Assembly (NCBI GenBank): GCA_964473995.1
Contig: CAYYRB010000004.1
Location: 1-64,000 of the forward strand
Origin: JAKRSD01 sp964473995
GTDB taxonomy: Bacteria; Bacteroidota; Bacteroidia; CAIKAF01
Reading direction: 5' to 3'
DNA: 64,000 nucleotides
The notes beneath the pieces are model-generated. The model saw only the letters and a list, made by a program, of their open reading frames with translations, had not been told where the DNA came from and searched no databases. This document shows positions 18,235 through 27,011 of the stretch, piece by piece (positions within the stretch are counted from its first letter, which is position 1; the number at the start of each line of letters is the position of its first letter). The translations under genes and the position numbers were made by a program.

Positions 18235-19530
18235 TTGAAAGAGGCCTTGCTCATCACTTATTATTGGCCTCCGGCAGGGGGACCCGGAGTGCACCGCTGG
18301 CTCCGTTTTTCCCGCTATTTTGCAGCCAACGGGTGGAAGCTGACCGTGTACTGTCCCAAAGACGCCGAATGGCCCGTATTGGATAAGGAACTGGAAAAGC
18401 AGGTGGACCCCTCGTTGACCATCCTGCGACGGCCCATATTTGAACCGCATAAATGGCTGGGCAAAAAAAATAATCCGAACAAAGCAGGCGCATTCACTCA
18501 TGAAGGAAAAGCCTCGCTGAAAACCCGACTCATCATGTGGGTACGGGGAAATTGGTTCATTCCCGATGCACGCCGGTTTTGGATTAAACCCTCCGTGCGT
18601 TTTTTAGAAAAATACCTACGGCAACATCCCGAAATTTCGGTGGTCATCTCCACTGGACCTCCGCACAGCCTTCATCTCATAGGAGCAGCCCTGCAAAAAA
18701 AATGCGGGATAAAATGGGTGGCTGACTTTCGGGATCCATGGACGGGCATTGACTTTTACCGGGATCTGATGCCGGGAAAACAGGCAGATGCGCTCCAACA
18801 TAAATTGGAAAAAGAATGCCTTTCTGCTGCCGATGCCGTGGTAACCATAAGCCGGCATGTGGCCATGGAATTGGAAGAAAAAGGAGGACGCCGGGTGGAT
18901 GTGATTACCAACGGGTATACGTTCGACTATTTTGATCCGAAATCGGTTCCTTATGATTCCTTTTTCAGTTTGGCTCATTTCGGCTCCATGCCCGCATCAC
19001 GCAATCCGGAGTCACTTTGGAAAGAATTGGGAATGCTGGTGACAGAGGATGATGAATGGAGAAAAAAACTGAAAATAAAGTTGGTTGGACCGGTTGATGG
19101 TTCCGTTTTCCGTTCGCTGAAAAGCCATAACCTGGAGAATTACGTGGAACATATTCCGCAGGTTACCCATGCGCGGAGTATCGACATGCAAAAAAGGTCG
19201 GCACTGTTGCTTTTGGTAGCCAATACAACAGGTGTAAGCAAGGGTACGCTCACTGGGAAGTTTTTTGAGTATCTGGGTGCGCGAAGGCCGATTTTTGCCT
19301 TGGGACCGGCAGGCGGCGATTTGGAAGAAGCATTCAAACAAACAACCTGTGGCTATTTTCTGGATTATCCAGATAGTTCAGGAATTAGGAAAGCCTTGGA
19401 AACTGCGTTTGTTGACTGGAAGAATAATCGGCTTTACGTGCATTCGGAAGGACTTGACCTTTACAGCTCTTCATCCTTGGCCGCGCGGTATTGTGAGTTA
19501 CTGAATCGCATCTCCACACACAACGGCTGA
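18235..19530 (+). CDS. GT4-like glycosyltransferase
   Basis: 431 residues, TTG start. The N-terminus (LLITYYWPPAGGPGVHRWLRF) is the hallmark of a Bacteroidota GT-B transferase family. WVADFRDPWTG lies near residue 165, and a C-terminal Rossmann half carries LTGKFFEYLGARRPIFALGP, where the donor sugar nucleotide would bind. It is cytosolic or membrane-associated, adding a sugar to a lipid-linked or surface glycan. Its 12-bp distance from YfhO suggests one operon. Confidence 0.82.
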   Translation: MKEALLITYYWPPAGGPGVHRWLRFSRYFAANGWKLTVYCPKDAEWPVLDKELEKQVDPSLTILRRPIFEPHKWLGKKNNPNKAGAFTHEGKASLKTRLIMWVRGNWFIPDARRFWIKPSVRFLEKYLRQHPEISVVISTGPPHSLHLIGAALQKKCGIKWVADFRDPWTGIDFYRDLMPGKQADALQHKLEKECLSAADAVVTISRHVAMELEEKGGRRVDVITNGYTFDYFDPKSVPYDSFFSLAHFGSMPASRNPESLWKELGMLVTEDDEWRKKLKIKLVGPVDGSVFRSLKSHNLENYVEHIPQVTHARSIDMQKRSALLLLVANTTGVSKGTLTGKFFEYLGARRPIFALGPAGGDLEEAFKQTTCGYFLDYPDSSGIRKALETAFVDWKNNRLYVHSEGLDLYSSSSLAARYCELLNRISTHNG

Positions 19531-19688
19531 CCACATTTGCGGACAGGTCGGTTTGATTTCGCTCCGCCTGAAAACCGTTCTTCTTTTACCCGGATTCAAT
19601 ACGATGCATTCTACATATTCGGTACTTCAACGAATATTGAAGCAAAACGGAGGAGTGGTATTCGCCTTATGCGCCATGGTAATTTTTG

Positions 19689-19696
19689 TATGTTTG
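19689..19696 (+). promoter_or_regulatory. -7 element TATGTTTG
   Basis: TAnnTTTG 19 bp before the TTG start of the flippase gene, in a 185-bp intergenic stretch. Confidence 0.4.
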
Positions 19697-19715
19697 ATTT
19701 GAAATCCGTTTTATT

Positions 19716-21197
19716 TTGGGCGTAATCGTCAAACAGGGAATTAAAGGCACATTCCTTTCCTACCTCGGTGCTTTTTTGGGCTATGCCAACTGGGTATTTC
19801 TGCTTCCTCTTTTTATGAGTAAAAGCGAAATGGGGCTTGTGCGCGTTTTAATGGATTCCGCCATTCTGTTGGCCACCGTTTTCGGTTTTGGAATTCCCCA
19901 GGCCATCGTGCGCTTTTATCCTTTCGGAAACAAAAATTTCCCGCGGCAGTATTTTGCCACCTTCGGATTTGTTGCGTTGGCAGCCGGCATTCTTTTCATT
20001 CCGTTTTTCTTTTTCATCCGCAGTCCTTTGGAGTCCTTTTTCTCTGAAAAAGCTCCGCTTTTTAATCACTATGTGTTGGCGTTGATTCCGATTGTACTGT
20101 TCAGCATCGCGTTCGATTTTTTCGAAGCCATGAACCGAATCCGGCTGAATATAACGGGAGCCATTTTTATTAAGGAAGTACTGTTTCGTCTTCTGATCAT
20201 GGTGTTTATAACAGGATACGGGATAAACATGTACGATATAGATCTACTCGTAATCCTATTGGTTGTATGCTATGGCGCTCAAGCGTTTGCCATGGGGTTT
20301 CTATTTCTCACCCGCTGGTCGCCTGATGAAGGGGTATTTTTTCCCACGATACCCACACGTGAGCAGCTCCGATACATGTTTTTGCTCTTTTTGGGCTCAG
20401 GCGGAACGATCATTGCAAATCAAATTGATTCCGTCATGACGGGGGGATTAAAGGGTTTGGATTATGCGGCGGTTTATGCCATGGCTTTCTTCATGTCTTC
20501 GGTGGTGTACATGCCTTCCCGCTCCGTAAATTCAATCTCTTTCTCGGTGGTGGCTGCCCATTTCAGTTCAGGCAATACGGAGGCCTTACGCAGTATGTAT
20601 AGAAAATCGTCTATGCAGCTCTTTTTAATCGGCACCCCTATTTTTCTAAGTATCTGGTTCAATATTGACTTCATTTTTTCGCTCATTCCGGAAAATAAAA
20701 CATCGGCCTTGTCCTTTGCCGAAGGAAAATGGGTGTTTTTTATTTTAGGCATTACGCGCCTATTTGACATGTTTCTGGGCATTAACGGTGTAATTCTCGT
20801 CAATTCCAAATATTACTTATGGAATATGCTCACCATGCCCCTTTTGGCAATACTTACCATCATCACCAACCTGGTTTTCATTCCCATCATGGGCATTAAC
20901 GGTGCTGCTCTGGCCACCCTCATTTCCGTGGTGGGTTACAATGCCGTGCGCTTTCTGGTCCTCTGGATTAAACTGGATATGCAGCCCTTTACCTGGCAAA
21001 GTGGGCAACTTCTTTTGCTTGTTTTAGGATTATTGGGGCTCAGCATTCTTTTTTCATTTCCGAATCATTTCTTACAACTTGCCTATTCTTTCCTTGTACT
21101 CGTTTTGGGTTTTTGTGTTCCCGTTTATCTGTTAAATTTTAGTCCTGACTTGAATAATGCATGGCGCCGGATTTGGATCAAATTAATGCCAAAATAG
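19716..21197 (+). CDS. Wzx-like polysaccharide flippase (MATE/MOP superfamily)
   Basis: 493 residues with about 12-14 transmembrane helices and no signal peptide. The N-terminus GVIVKQGIKGTFLSYLGAFLGYANWVF and the late IPIMGINGAALATLIS segment are typical of O-antigen/teichoic-acid flippases, which move undecaprenyl-linked glycans across the inner membrane. TTG is taken as start because the family begins M-G-(I/V)-I-x-x-Q-G-I, which fits exactly. Confidence 0.85.
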   Translation: MGVIVKQGIKGTFLSYLGAFLGYANWVFLLPLFMSKSEMGLVRVLMDSAILLATVFGFGIPQAIVRFYPFGNKNFPRQYFATFGFVALAAGILFIPFFFFIRSPLESFFSEKAPLFNHYVLALIPIVLFSIAFDFFEAMNRIRLNITGAIFIKEVLFRLLIMVFITGYGINMYDIDLLVILLVVCYGAQAFAMGFLFLTRWSPDEGVFFPTIPTREQLRYMFLLFLGSGGTIIANQIDSVMTGGLKGLDYAAVYAMAFFMSSVVYMPSRSVNSISFSVVAAHFSSGNTEALRSMYRKSSMQLFLIGTPIFLSIWFNIDFIFSLIPENKTSALSFAEGKWVFFILGITRLFDMFLGINGVILVNSKYYLWNMLTMPLLAILTIITNLVFIPIMGINGAALATLISVVGYNAVRFLVLWIKLDMQPFTWQSGQLLLLVLGLLGLSILFSFPNHFLQLAYSFLVLVLGFCVPVYLLNFSPDLNNAWRRIWIKLMPK

Positions 21198-21243
21198 CCG
21201 GTATCGGTCGGGTTGATTACCTTAGTCACCTCATTTACATGAC

Positions 21244-22719
21244 ATGAATAGATACATGAAATACATCCGCCCGGCTTTATTCACCGTGGTCACGATTACG
21301 GCCCTCTGGCTTTCGTTATACAGAGCTTCATCAGAGGTTAAGCCGGAAGTATCCAACGATGAACGCAACTGGACTGGCGTGTCCATAGCCGCTTATCAGA
21401 TGTACTTTAAACATCATATGCGCTCAGATGTAGTCATGGACACGTGGTTTACTACTTACGCCGTAGAGCAGGGAATTGATACCGCTTCGCTTACGGCATA
21501 TCAGCGTCAATGGTATGATTTTGCCTTATGGACTTTCGGATGGAAGGCACCCAATATGGGTAAGTTTCTTATGGGAGCCAGTATTTATGCCGGAGCGAAA
21601 GGACCCGTAGACCCGAACGGTTATTATGAACGCGGCCGAGCCGAACTGAAAGAGGATACCAATATTTTTTATTCCCGTGTTCCGGAGGAACTCATCTATC
21701 TGGCACGAAAACCCAATGCCGTCCTGAATGGATTGGCCATTGCGTTGGTCTTTCTCACGGGTTGGATTTTTCTCAATTTCTGGAGTGGCTTCATCGCCTC
21801 CGTTTACCTGCTGGCTAATAAATTGTATTTTTCTGTGAACGTAGCGGCCGGGCTCGATTCTCCATCCATATTTTTTTGGGTGTTGGCTGTGCTCTTTTTG
21901 GCCCTGAACATGCAACTCATTTTTAAACGGGAAGCCTGGTGGAAAATTTTGGTTTCCGCATCGGCCACGGGCGTGATGTTCGGCTTGGCCGTTGCCTCTA
22001 AATTGAATGCCGCCATGTTCGGTTATGTATGCCTTTTCGTATTTCCGCTCGCCGGATTGGCTTTGCTTATGGGCCGCAAAAAAGGAGAAACGGGACTGAA
22101 GTCCGCCTTCGGGAAAGGACTACTTTCCCTTTTCATCAGCGGTTTGCTGATTGCCTCTCTCGGACCCTTGATTTTTGTTCAACTCAATCCGCAGGTGAAA
22201 GGAGATACGGTGAAAAAAGTAAAAGTTGTCCAGCTATCCGTGGATGAATTTTTCCGCCGCCGGGCCAATTCCCAAATGGCCAAAAACCGACAGGCCCGTC
22301 AAATACTTTCAGAAGTCACCTTCAAAAAACCGGAGAAGGCCATGTCGCTGATTACCCGACGCAATTTTGTGGTGGAAAATCCCGAAAAATACTACGGCAC
22401 CTTGGGCACACTTCTTCCCTTTAAAGGAAATATATTAGACGGCTTTTTTATGCTGGTGGGATTGGTTTCCATGGCATGGATCGGAGTTAGGCAGTTTTTA
22501 AAAGATAAAATCATCAGCGGGAAAATTGTCCTTTTGTTTTCTTTCCTGGTGATGGTGTATGGTATGGCGCATTTCATCTGGATCGACTTTGCCCGATACC
22601 ACATGGCCATTTACCCCGGATTGGCATTAGCCATAGGATACGGAATATATCAACTGATTTCATACGGAGCATCAAAACTGGCCGTGGCCAAAAGTCAACC
22701 GGCTGCCAAAAAGAAATAA
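21244..22719 (+). CDS. GT-C glycosyltransferase (PMT/ArnT-like)
   Basis: 491 residues. A first transmembrane helix (residues ~10-27) is followed by an outside loop with NDERNW, the acidic pair expected in loop 1 of GT-C enzymes. About nine more helices sit between residues 165 and 475, and a Lys/Ala-rich tail follows. The likely role is transfer of a sugar from a polyprenyl-phosphate donor on the periplasmic face. It lies 46 bp after the flippase, so it probably finishes the same glycan block. Confidence 0.72.
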   Translation: MNRYMKYIRPALFTVVTITALWLSLYRASSEVKPEVSNDERNWTGVSIAAYQMYFKHHMRSDVVMDTWFTTYAVEQGIDTASLTAYQRQWYDFALWTFGWKAPNMGKFLMGASIYAGAKGPVDPNGYYERGRAELKEDTNIFYSRVPEELIYLARKPNAVLNGLAIALVFLTGWIFLNFWSGFIASVYLLANKLYFSVNVAAGLDSPSIFFWVLAVLFLALNMQLIFKREAWWKILVSASATGVMFGLAVASKLNAAMFGYVCLFVFPLAGLALLMGRKKGETGLKSAFGKGLLSLFISGLLIASLGPLIFVQLNPQVKGDTVKKVKVVQLSVDEFFRRRANSQMAKNRQARQILSEVTFKKPEKAMSLITRRNFVVENPEKYYGTLGTLLPFKGNILDGFFMLVGLVSMAWIGVRQFLKDKIISGKIVLLFSFLVMVYGMAHFIWIDFARYHMAIYPGLALAIGYGIYQLISYGASKLAVAKSQPAAKKK

Positions 22720-22763
22720 TCCCTTTTCAAATTTCAAGAATAGGTTTTACCCGAATTTACAGG

Positions 22764-23318
22764 TTACTGATTCCCATTGAATCGATGGCGGTAGTTCTCC
22801 CTACAGGCAGCGATTACTTCCAGGGCAGATGCCACGTTTCCAAACTCTTCTATCAGCACATTTTTGCTTTCCAGAATTTTATAATCCTCAAAAAAACGTT
22901 GAATTTCTTTGGTGGTATGCGGAGGTAATTGACTGATATCGGTAATGAAATTCCAGGCAATGTCATCAGCTGCCACGGCGATGATTTTACGATCTGTTTC
23001 ACCCGAATCAATCATATGCATATATCCGATGATTTGGGCGCGCATCAGGCAGAGTGGCTCCACTTTCTCGGAACAGATTACCAAAATATCCAACGGATCG
23101 CCGTCACCGTCCAACGTCTGCGGAATAAATCCGTAATTGGCCGGATACATAACCGATGAATATAACACACGGTCCATTTTCAGCAATCCCGATTCTTTAT
23201 CCAATTCGTATTTTACTTTACTGCCTTTGGGAATTTCGATCAGGCACTTTACTGTTTTTTCCGAATCCGTCTCCGGATTCAGATCATGCCAGGGATTGAA
23301 TGTTTTATTTAAGGTCAT
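22764..23318 (-). CDS. ppa: Inorganic pyrophosphatase
   Basis: 184 residues, soluble family I enzyme. The metal site DGDGDPLDILV and the substrate-binding stretches EIPKGSKVKYELD and YPANYGFIPQT are all present. It hydrolyses PPi to two Pi, pulling biosynthetic reactions forward. The slightly longer C-terminus (VASALEVIAACRENYRHRF) is normal for Bacteroidota. Confidence 0.95.
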   Translation of the reverse strand: MTLNKTFNPWHDLNPETDSEKTVKCLIEIPKGSKVKYELDKESGLLKMDRVLYSSVMYPANYGFIPQTLDGDGDPLDILVICSEKVEPLCLMRAQIIGYMHMIDSGETDRKIIAVAADDIAWNFITDISQLPPHTTKEIQRFFEDYKILESKNVLIEEFGNVASALEVIAACRENYRHRFNGNQ

Positions 23319-23388
23319 TTCTTAACGAATAAAATTAGTTCACTTTTATTTCTTCCTGATAATGCACAGGGAATAAAAATTCCCGGAA

Positions 23389-23396
23389 CAAAGGTA
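23389..23396 (-). promoter_or_regulatory. -7 element TACCTTTG for ppa
   Basis: TAnnTTTG read on the minus strand, 70 bp before the ppa ATG. A perfect hairpin, GGGAAT-AAAA-ATTCCC (23369-23384), lies at the expected start of the transcript. Confidence 0.5.
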
Positions 23397-23458
23397 ACGG
23401 CTTTCTTCATCTTAAATTTAGTTTCTACCTTACCCGATAATTCCGTTTTATTTTATCC

Positions 23459-24217
23459 ATGAATCTGCGCTCATTCTCTTTTTGGAAGTACTTTTTCCCC
23501 TCTTGGGGAAATCACCTGTACTGGCTCACCGCTCTGGGAATGATGCTGGGTATATTCCTTCTGGGCTGGAGTCCGCTCGGGGTTATTTTCGCTTACTTTT
23601 TCGAAACCATCATCATCGGCCTGATTCATCTGATTAAACTTTTTTTTGTCATTCGTTTTGGCCATAGACAACTCAATGAGGCCGATAAACAAACTACGGA
23701 ATTTAGCCGGCCAGGCATTCTGTTGTTTTTCTTTGTTCATTATTTCCTTTTTGTGACCGTCCAATCGGCCTTGGTTTTTAACCTTTTTGAAGGCATTGAT
23801 CCTGCCATAAAAAGCGGATTCCGGGTTTTGCAGAATTTCGCTTACCTGCTCACCCAAAAAGATATGGTATTCGCCGTACTCATGATTTCGTTTTTTCAGA
23901 TTTCGAAAGCCTTGCGTCACTTCTTTCTACCCGGCCGCTTTCATTCGGTTACCACGCAAAATCTCTTTTTTCAGCCTTATGTAAGAATACTTATTCAGCA
24001 GTTTGCCACCATTTCGATGGGATTCTTTATGTTCATTCCCGGAGCACATGCAATAGGTGCCCTGCTGCTGATCGGTATACGCCTTTTATTGGATTTGGCA
24101 TTTTACGCCATCCGGAAAAATCCGGAGCTGCTGCAAGGCCTTGCCGAAAAAATGAATAAAAAAATGCCGAATAAACCCGTGAAGGCGGAAATGCTGAAGG
24201 ATTTTTTAGAAGATTGA
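23459..24217 (+). CDS. DUF6498 membrane protein
   Basis: 252 residues with about six hydrophobic helices. It opens with FWKYFFPSWGNHLYWLTALGMMLGIFLLGWSPLGVIFAYFFET, where the FAYFFETIIIG segment is a recognisable signature of DUF6498 proteins, and has a basic C-terminal tail. Function unknown. Convergent with, and 8 bp from, the oxidase-assembly block. Confidence 0.75.
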   Translation: MNLRSFSFWKYFFPSWGNHLYWLTALGMMLGIFLLGWSPLGVIFAYFFETIIIGLIHLIKLFFVIRFGHRQLNEADKQTTEFSRPGILLFFFVHYFLFVTVQSALVFNLFEGIDPAIKSGFRVLQNFAYLLTQKDMVFAVLMISFFQISKALRHFFLPGRFHSVTTQNLFFQPYVRILIQQFATISMGFFMFIPGAHAIGALLLIGIRLLLDLAFYAIRKNPELLQGLAEKMNKKMPNKPVKAEMLKDFLED

Positions 24218-24225
24218 TTCTACGC

Positions 24226-24462
24226 TTACTCGTTCCCTTCTGCTTTGCGCCGTTTACGCTGCTTTATGACATAATACAACGTGCCCGCTAAAAAAACATA
24301 CGGAATAATCATGAGGTAAATGATTCCGCTGTTGAACCCTTCCGCCGCATCTTTGTCTCCCTCAATGGCCGAGCGACACATCACACATTGCGAAAAAGTA
24401 TCCTGGAAGACGCTCATAAAAACAAGAGCCGTCAATACCCATTTTGTTGCGCTCATTTTCAT
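24226..24462 (-). CDS. Small CxxC membrane protein linked to cytochrome oxidase genes
   Basis: 78 residues: signal peptide or first helix (MKMSATKWVLTALVFMSVFQDTFSQ), CVMCRSAIEGDKDAAEGFNSG outside, one transmembrane helix (IIYLMIIPYVFLAGTLYYVI) and a basic tail (KQRKRRK). The CVMC pair faces the periplasm, as in small metallochaperone or thiol proteins. It is last in the sco-like/sco/DUF420 series, 17 bp after DUF420. The location suggests a part in oxidase maturation; I know no named function. Confidence 0.7.
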   Translation of the reverse strand: MKMSATKWVLTALVFMSVFQDTFSQCVMCRSAIEGDKDAAEGFNSGIIYLMIIPYVFLAGTLYYVIKQRKRRKAEGNE

Positions 24463-24479
24463 ACCTCAAAGCTAGTAAA

Positions 24480-25022
24480 TTAACCGTAGAACGGGGAAAT
24501 CATCAGGTAAACCAATACTCCGCTTACCGAAACATAAAACCAGACCGGCCAGGTAATTTTTCCCATTTTTTTATGTCTTGCAAATTCTCCGGTAAGCCCG
24601 CGATAAACAGTATACAATATGAACGGAAGAATGACCGCAGCTAAAAAAATATGGGTAATAAGCAGTAGGTAGTACACCGTTTTCAGCATGCCTTCACCCC
24701 CATAAGATGTAGGATCTGAAAGCAGGTGGTGAGCGATATACGAAACCAAAAACAACGCAGAAAGAACCATGGCTGCGAGCATGAGTTTTTTATGCGTGAG
24801 GTATTTTTTCATTTTCACGGCCACCAAAGCGGCCAAAAGCAATGCCGATACGATGGAGTTGATCAGTGCATTGATGGTGGCGAAAATATGCACGTTAAAG
24901 CCCAATTCTACCTCTAATTTCAACCTTGAGAGCACGGCAACTGCCGCAAACACAATAACTGAAAGGACGATGATAAGTGCTCCCGCTTTCTTATCGTTTT
25001 TTTGTATCACCGGATTCAACAT
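24480..25022 (-). CDS. DUF420 membrane protein, cytochrome oxidase assembly
   Basis: 180 residues and five hydrophobic helices with the conserved His of the family: FNVHIFATINALIN, YIAHHLLSDPTSYGG, ITHIFLAAVILPFILYT. DUF420 (YozB/CtaM-type) proteins are needed for haem-copper oxidase activity in some Firmicutes; the His residues suggest haem or copper handling. It sits 10 bp after sco, in line with such a role. Confidence 0.85.
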   Translation of the reverse strand: MLNPVIQKNDKKAGALIIVLSVIVFAAVAVLSRLKLEVELGFNVHIFATINALINSIVSALLLAALVAVKMKKYLTHKKLMLAAMVLSALFLVSYIAHHLLSDPTSYGGEGMLKTVYYLLLITHIFLAAVILPFILYTVYRGLTGEFARHKKMGKITWPVWFYVSVSGVLVYLMISPFYG

Positions 25023-25032
25023 AATGGATGGT

Positions 25033-25707
25033 TTATTTTTCGTTGAGTAAAATTTGTATGTCTTTAATCAATTCTTCCGTTTTTCCTTCTTCGGTGCCAT
25101 CATACGCACCACGGATGTGCCTATTCTTGTCAATGAGTACAAAAAAACCGCTATGAACATATCCCCCCGGTGCATCCGAATCTTTTTTGGCAAAAGCCAT
25201 GTATTCATTTTCACAGAGTGAGTAGATAGTTTCCCGGTCTCCGGTCAAAAATTTCCAAATTCGGGTATCGGCCCCTTTTTCCTGAGCATAACTCTTTAGA
25301 ACGGACGGTGTGTCGTATTCGGGATCAATGGTGTGGGATACAATCATTACCCGTTCATCGTTCTTAAATGCTTCCTGCACCTTAAGCATATTGCCCGTCA
25401 TTACAGGACAAATAGACGGACAGCTGGTAAAAATAAAATCGGCAACATAGATTTTTCCAGACACGTCCTGATCGGTAAACGGCTTTCCGTCCTGATCGGT
25501 AAAGGAAAACGGCGGTATTTGATGCGGAAGAGTATCGGCTATGGTTATTCCGTTTTCCGTGCGGTAGGTAATTTCAGGTTCCCCTAAATAGGGCAATGTC
25601 TTGGCCGTGGGTGCAGTATCGTTTAAAGTTGCATCCGTCTTTTTTTCGCCACATGCATAAAAAGACAAAACCGAAAAAGACAATATTAGAACGACCGGAT
25701 TACGCAT
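25033..25707 (-). CDS. SCO1/SenC copper chaperone lipoprotein
   Basis: 224 residues. A lipobox-like SFYAC (Cys19) suggests a lipoprotein. The thioredoxin-fold domain has the Sco copper site: TSCPSICP (Cys96, Cys100) and His185 in GYVHSGFF. It delivers copper to the CuA centre of cytochrome c oxidase or keeps its cysteines reduced. Its ATG overlaps the stop of the upstream Sco-like gene (TGATG), so the two are translationally coupled. Confidence 0.9.
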   Translation of the reverse strand: MRNPVVLILSFSVLSFYACGEKKTDATLNDTAPTAKTLPYLGEPEITYRTENGITIADTLPHQIPPFSFTDQDGKPFTDQDVSGKIYVADFIFTSCPSICPVMTGNMLKVQEAFKNDERVMIVSHTIDPEYDTPSVLKSYAQEKGADTRIWKFLTGDRETIYSLCENEYMAFAKKDSDAPGGYVHSGFFVLIDKNRHIRGAYDGTEEGKTEELIKDIQILLNEK

Positions 25708-26426
25708 CAGTTAAAACGGATAAAACGGTGAGTTTTGTAAGCCAGTTCATACTCTTTATACAGCAAAAGTATTTCCTTTTTAATATTGCTGATGTCTGTC
25801 TGCTTTACCGGGTTGAAATAGGACCTGATTCTCCCCTCTCTATCAATCAAAGCAACCGAAGCAGGGTCTATTTGTTCCGTTTCGGCGGGGTCTGCCTTGA
25901 AGTAACCATCCCATTTGATTTTTTGCACGATGCTGTCAAATGCTGCGAGCTCGATCCAACGTTCATCCATCCCTTCAAATTTTTCGGTGCGGGAGGATGG
26001 CGGGGTAATAACGGGCGAATAGTCCTCCGCTTTTTCCCAAAAGGTTACCCAATATAAATCAGGAAAAGCCGGCAGGATTTCGGAACAGGCGTATACGATC
26101 TCTTTGGGAATATCTTGCATTAGACTCCTATCCAAGAAATGAGCCAGGTAAATTTTGCCTTCCAGACTGTCGCTATGGAATTCGGGCATGCCGTTAACGG
26201 TGAGCCTTTTTACAGAAAAGGGCGGAATTTTATGGTAGGTGGTATCGGCAATTTCCGCTCCACGCACCGTTTTCAATTCAATGGTTTTCGGCCCGTAAAA
26301 CTTAAGCCGGTTTACTTTATGCACACCGGCATAAATCAAAAAATAAAAAACGGCTGCCGGAGCCACAAAGAGCACTAAAAGGATAAGTGCCTGATTGATT
26401 TTTTTTGTCGGTTTAACCGTCTGCAT
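25707..26426 (-). CDS. Degenerate Sco-like protein lacking CxxxC
   Basis: 239 residues: a cytosolic start, one transmembrane anchor (ALILLVLFVAPAAVFYFLIYAG), then a Sco-like domain. IPPFSVKRLTVNG...GKIYLAHFLDRSLMQDIPKEIV aligns with IPPFSFTDQDGK...GKIYVADFIFTSCPSICPVMT of the next gene, but both copper cysteines are gone. SVALIDREGRIRSYFN matches the later Sco strand, with no copper His. It is probably a structural or regulatory partner of the true Sco. The start codon lies only a few bases after the U-tract of the preceding terminator. Confidence 0.75.
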   Translation of the reverse strand: MQTVKPTKKINQALILLVLFVAPAAVFYFLIYAGVHKVNRLKFYGPKTIELKTVRGAEIADTTYHKIPPFSVKRLTVNGMPEFHSDSLEGKIYLAHFLDRSLMQDIPKEIVYACSEILPAFPDLYWVTFWEKAEDYSPVITPPSSRTEKFEGMDERWIELAAFDSIVQKIKWDGYFKADPAETEQIDPASVALIDREGRIRSYFNPVKQTDISNIKKEILLLYKEYELAYKTHRFIRFN

Positions 26427-26428
26427 GA

Positions 26429-26464
26429 TAAAAAAAGCCCTCTTAAAACAACTTAAGAGGGCTT
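26429..26464 (-). terminator. Strong terminator between subunit IV and the sco-like gene
   Basis: A 12-bp perfect stem (26435-26446 with 26453-26464), loop of six, then seven T on the minus strand. The sco-like ATG (26426-26424) follows almost at once, so the next gene needs read-through or a promoter within the hairpin. Confidence 0.85.
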
Positions 26465-26484
26465 CAAGTTTAGAAATTCAGAAA

Positions 26485-26964
26485 TTAATGTCCCGCTTCG
26501 TGTCCTTCACTGCCATGGGAAGCTCCATGATCTCCATGGGAGTCAGTTCCATGACCGGCCTCATGATATACCCTCTTGAAGAAATCCGGGCGGGCCATTT
26601 GAATATCGCGCAGCGCGTACCCTTCAAACATCATCAGAGCAATAAAATAAACGAGGAATGTGGTAGTGAGAGAAACCGTAAGCTTGAAAGCGAATTTCTC
26701 ATCACCGAGGTGCATAAAGGAAAACACGATGTAGTAAGCCTTCACCAACGTAAGTGTAATAAAAAACCATTTTTCGCCCGTGGGGGAAAGGAACCTCTTT
26801 TCACCTCCGCCCAAATCATTCAAAAAAGCAAAACCTACCTCCACGGTAGTTACGGCCAACAGAATCCAAAAAACTTTCCAGATCCATTTGGTTTTAGGTT
26901 TCTCTATTTCCTGACCCGGCACATAGGTGTGCATGTGGTAATGGTCCATTTGAAATCCCGCCAT
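26485..26964 (-). CDS. Cytochrome c oxidase subunit IV (prokaryotic type)
   Basis: 159 residues with three transmembrane helices (~28-47, 66-84, 93-112) in the COX4_pro pattern; MHLGDEKFAFK sits in the second loop. It is a small subunit of the haem-copper oxidase whose subunit III genes lie upstream. The C-terminus is unusually His-rich (YHEAGHGTDSHGDHGASHG, ending GHEAGH), with several histidines that could bind copper or other metals. Confidence 0.85.
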   Translation of the reverse strand: MAGFQMDHYHMHTYVPGQEIEKPKTKWIWKVFWILLAVTTVEVGFAFLNDLGGGEKRFLSPTGEKWFFITLTLVKAYYIVFSFMHLGDEKFAFKLTVSLTTTFLVYFIALMMFEGYALRDIQMARPDFFKRVYHEAGHGTDSHGDHGASHGSEGHEAGH

Positions 26965-27011
26965 ACTGCTTTGTTATTTAGTGTTTTCGTTTGAAGTAAA
27001 ATCGTTGTGTT

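Noticed and set aside
19531..19715. Possible small RNA or tRNA between the glycosyltransferase and flippase genes
   Set aside because: Only a six-bp hairpin (CTTCAA/TTGAAG) with no T-tract; no cloverleaf could be formed.
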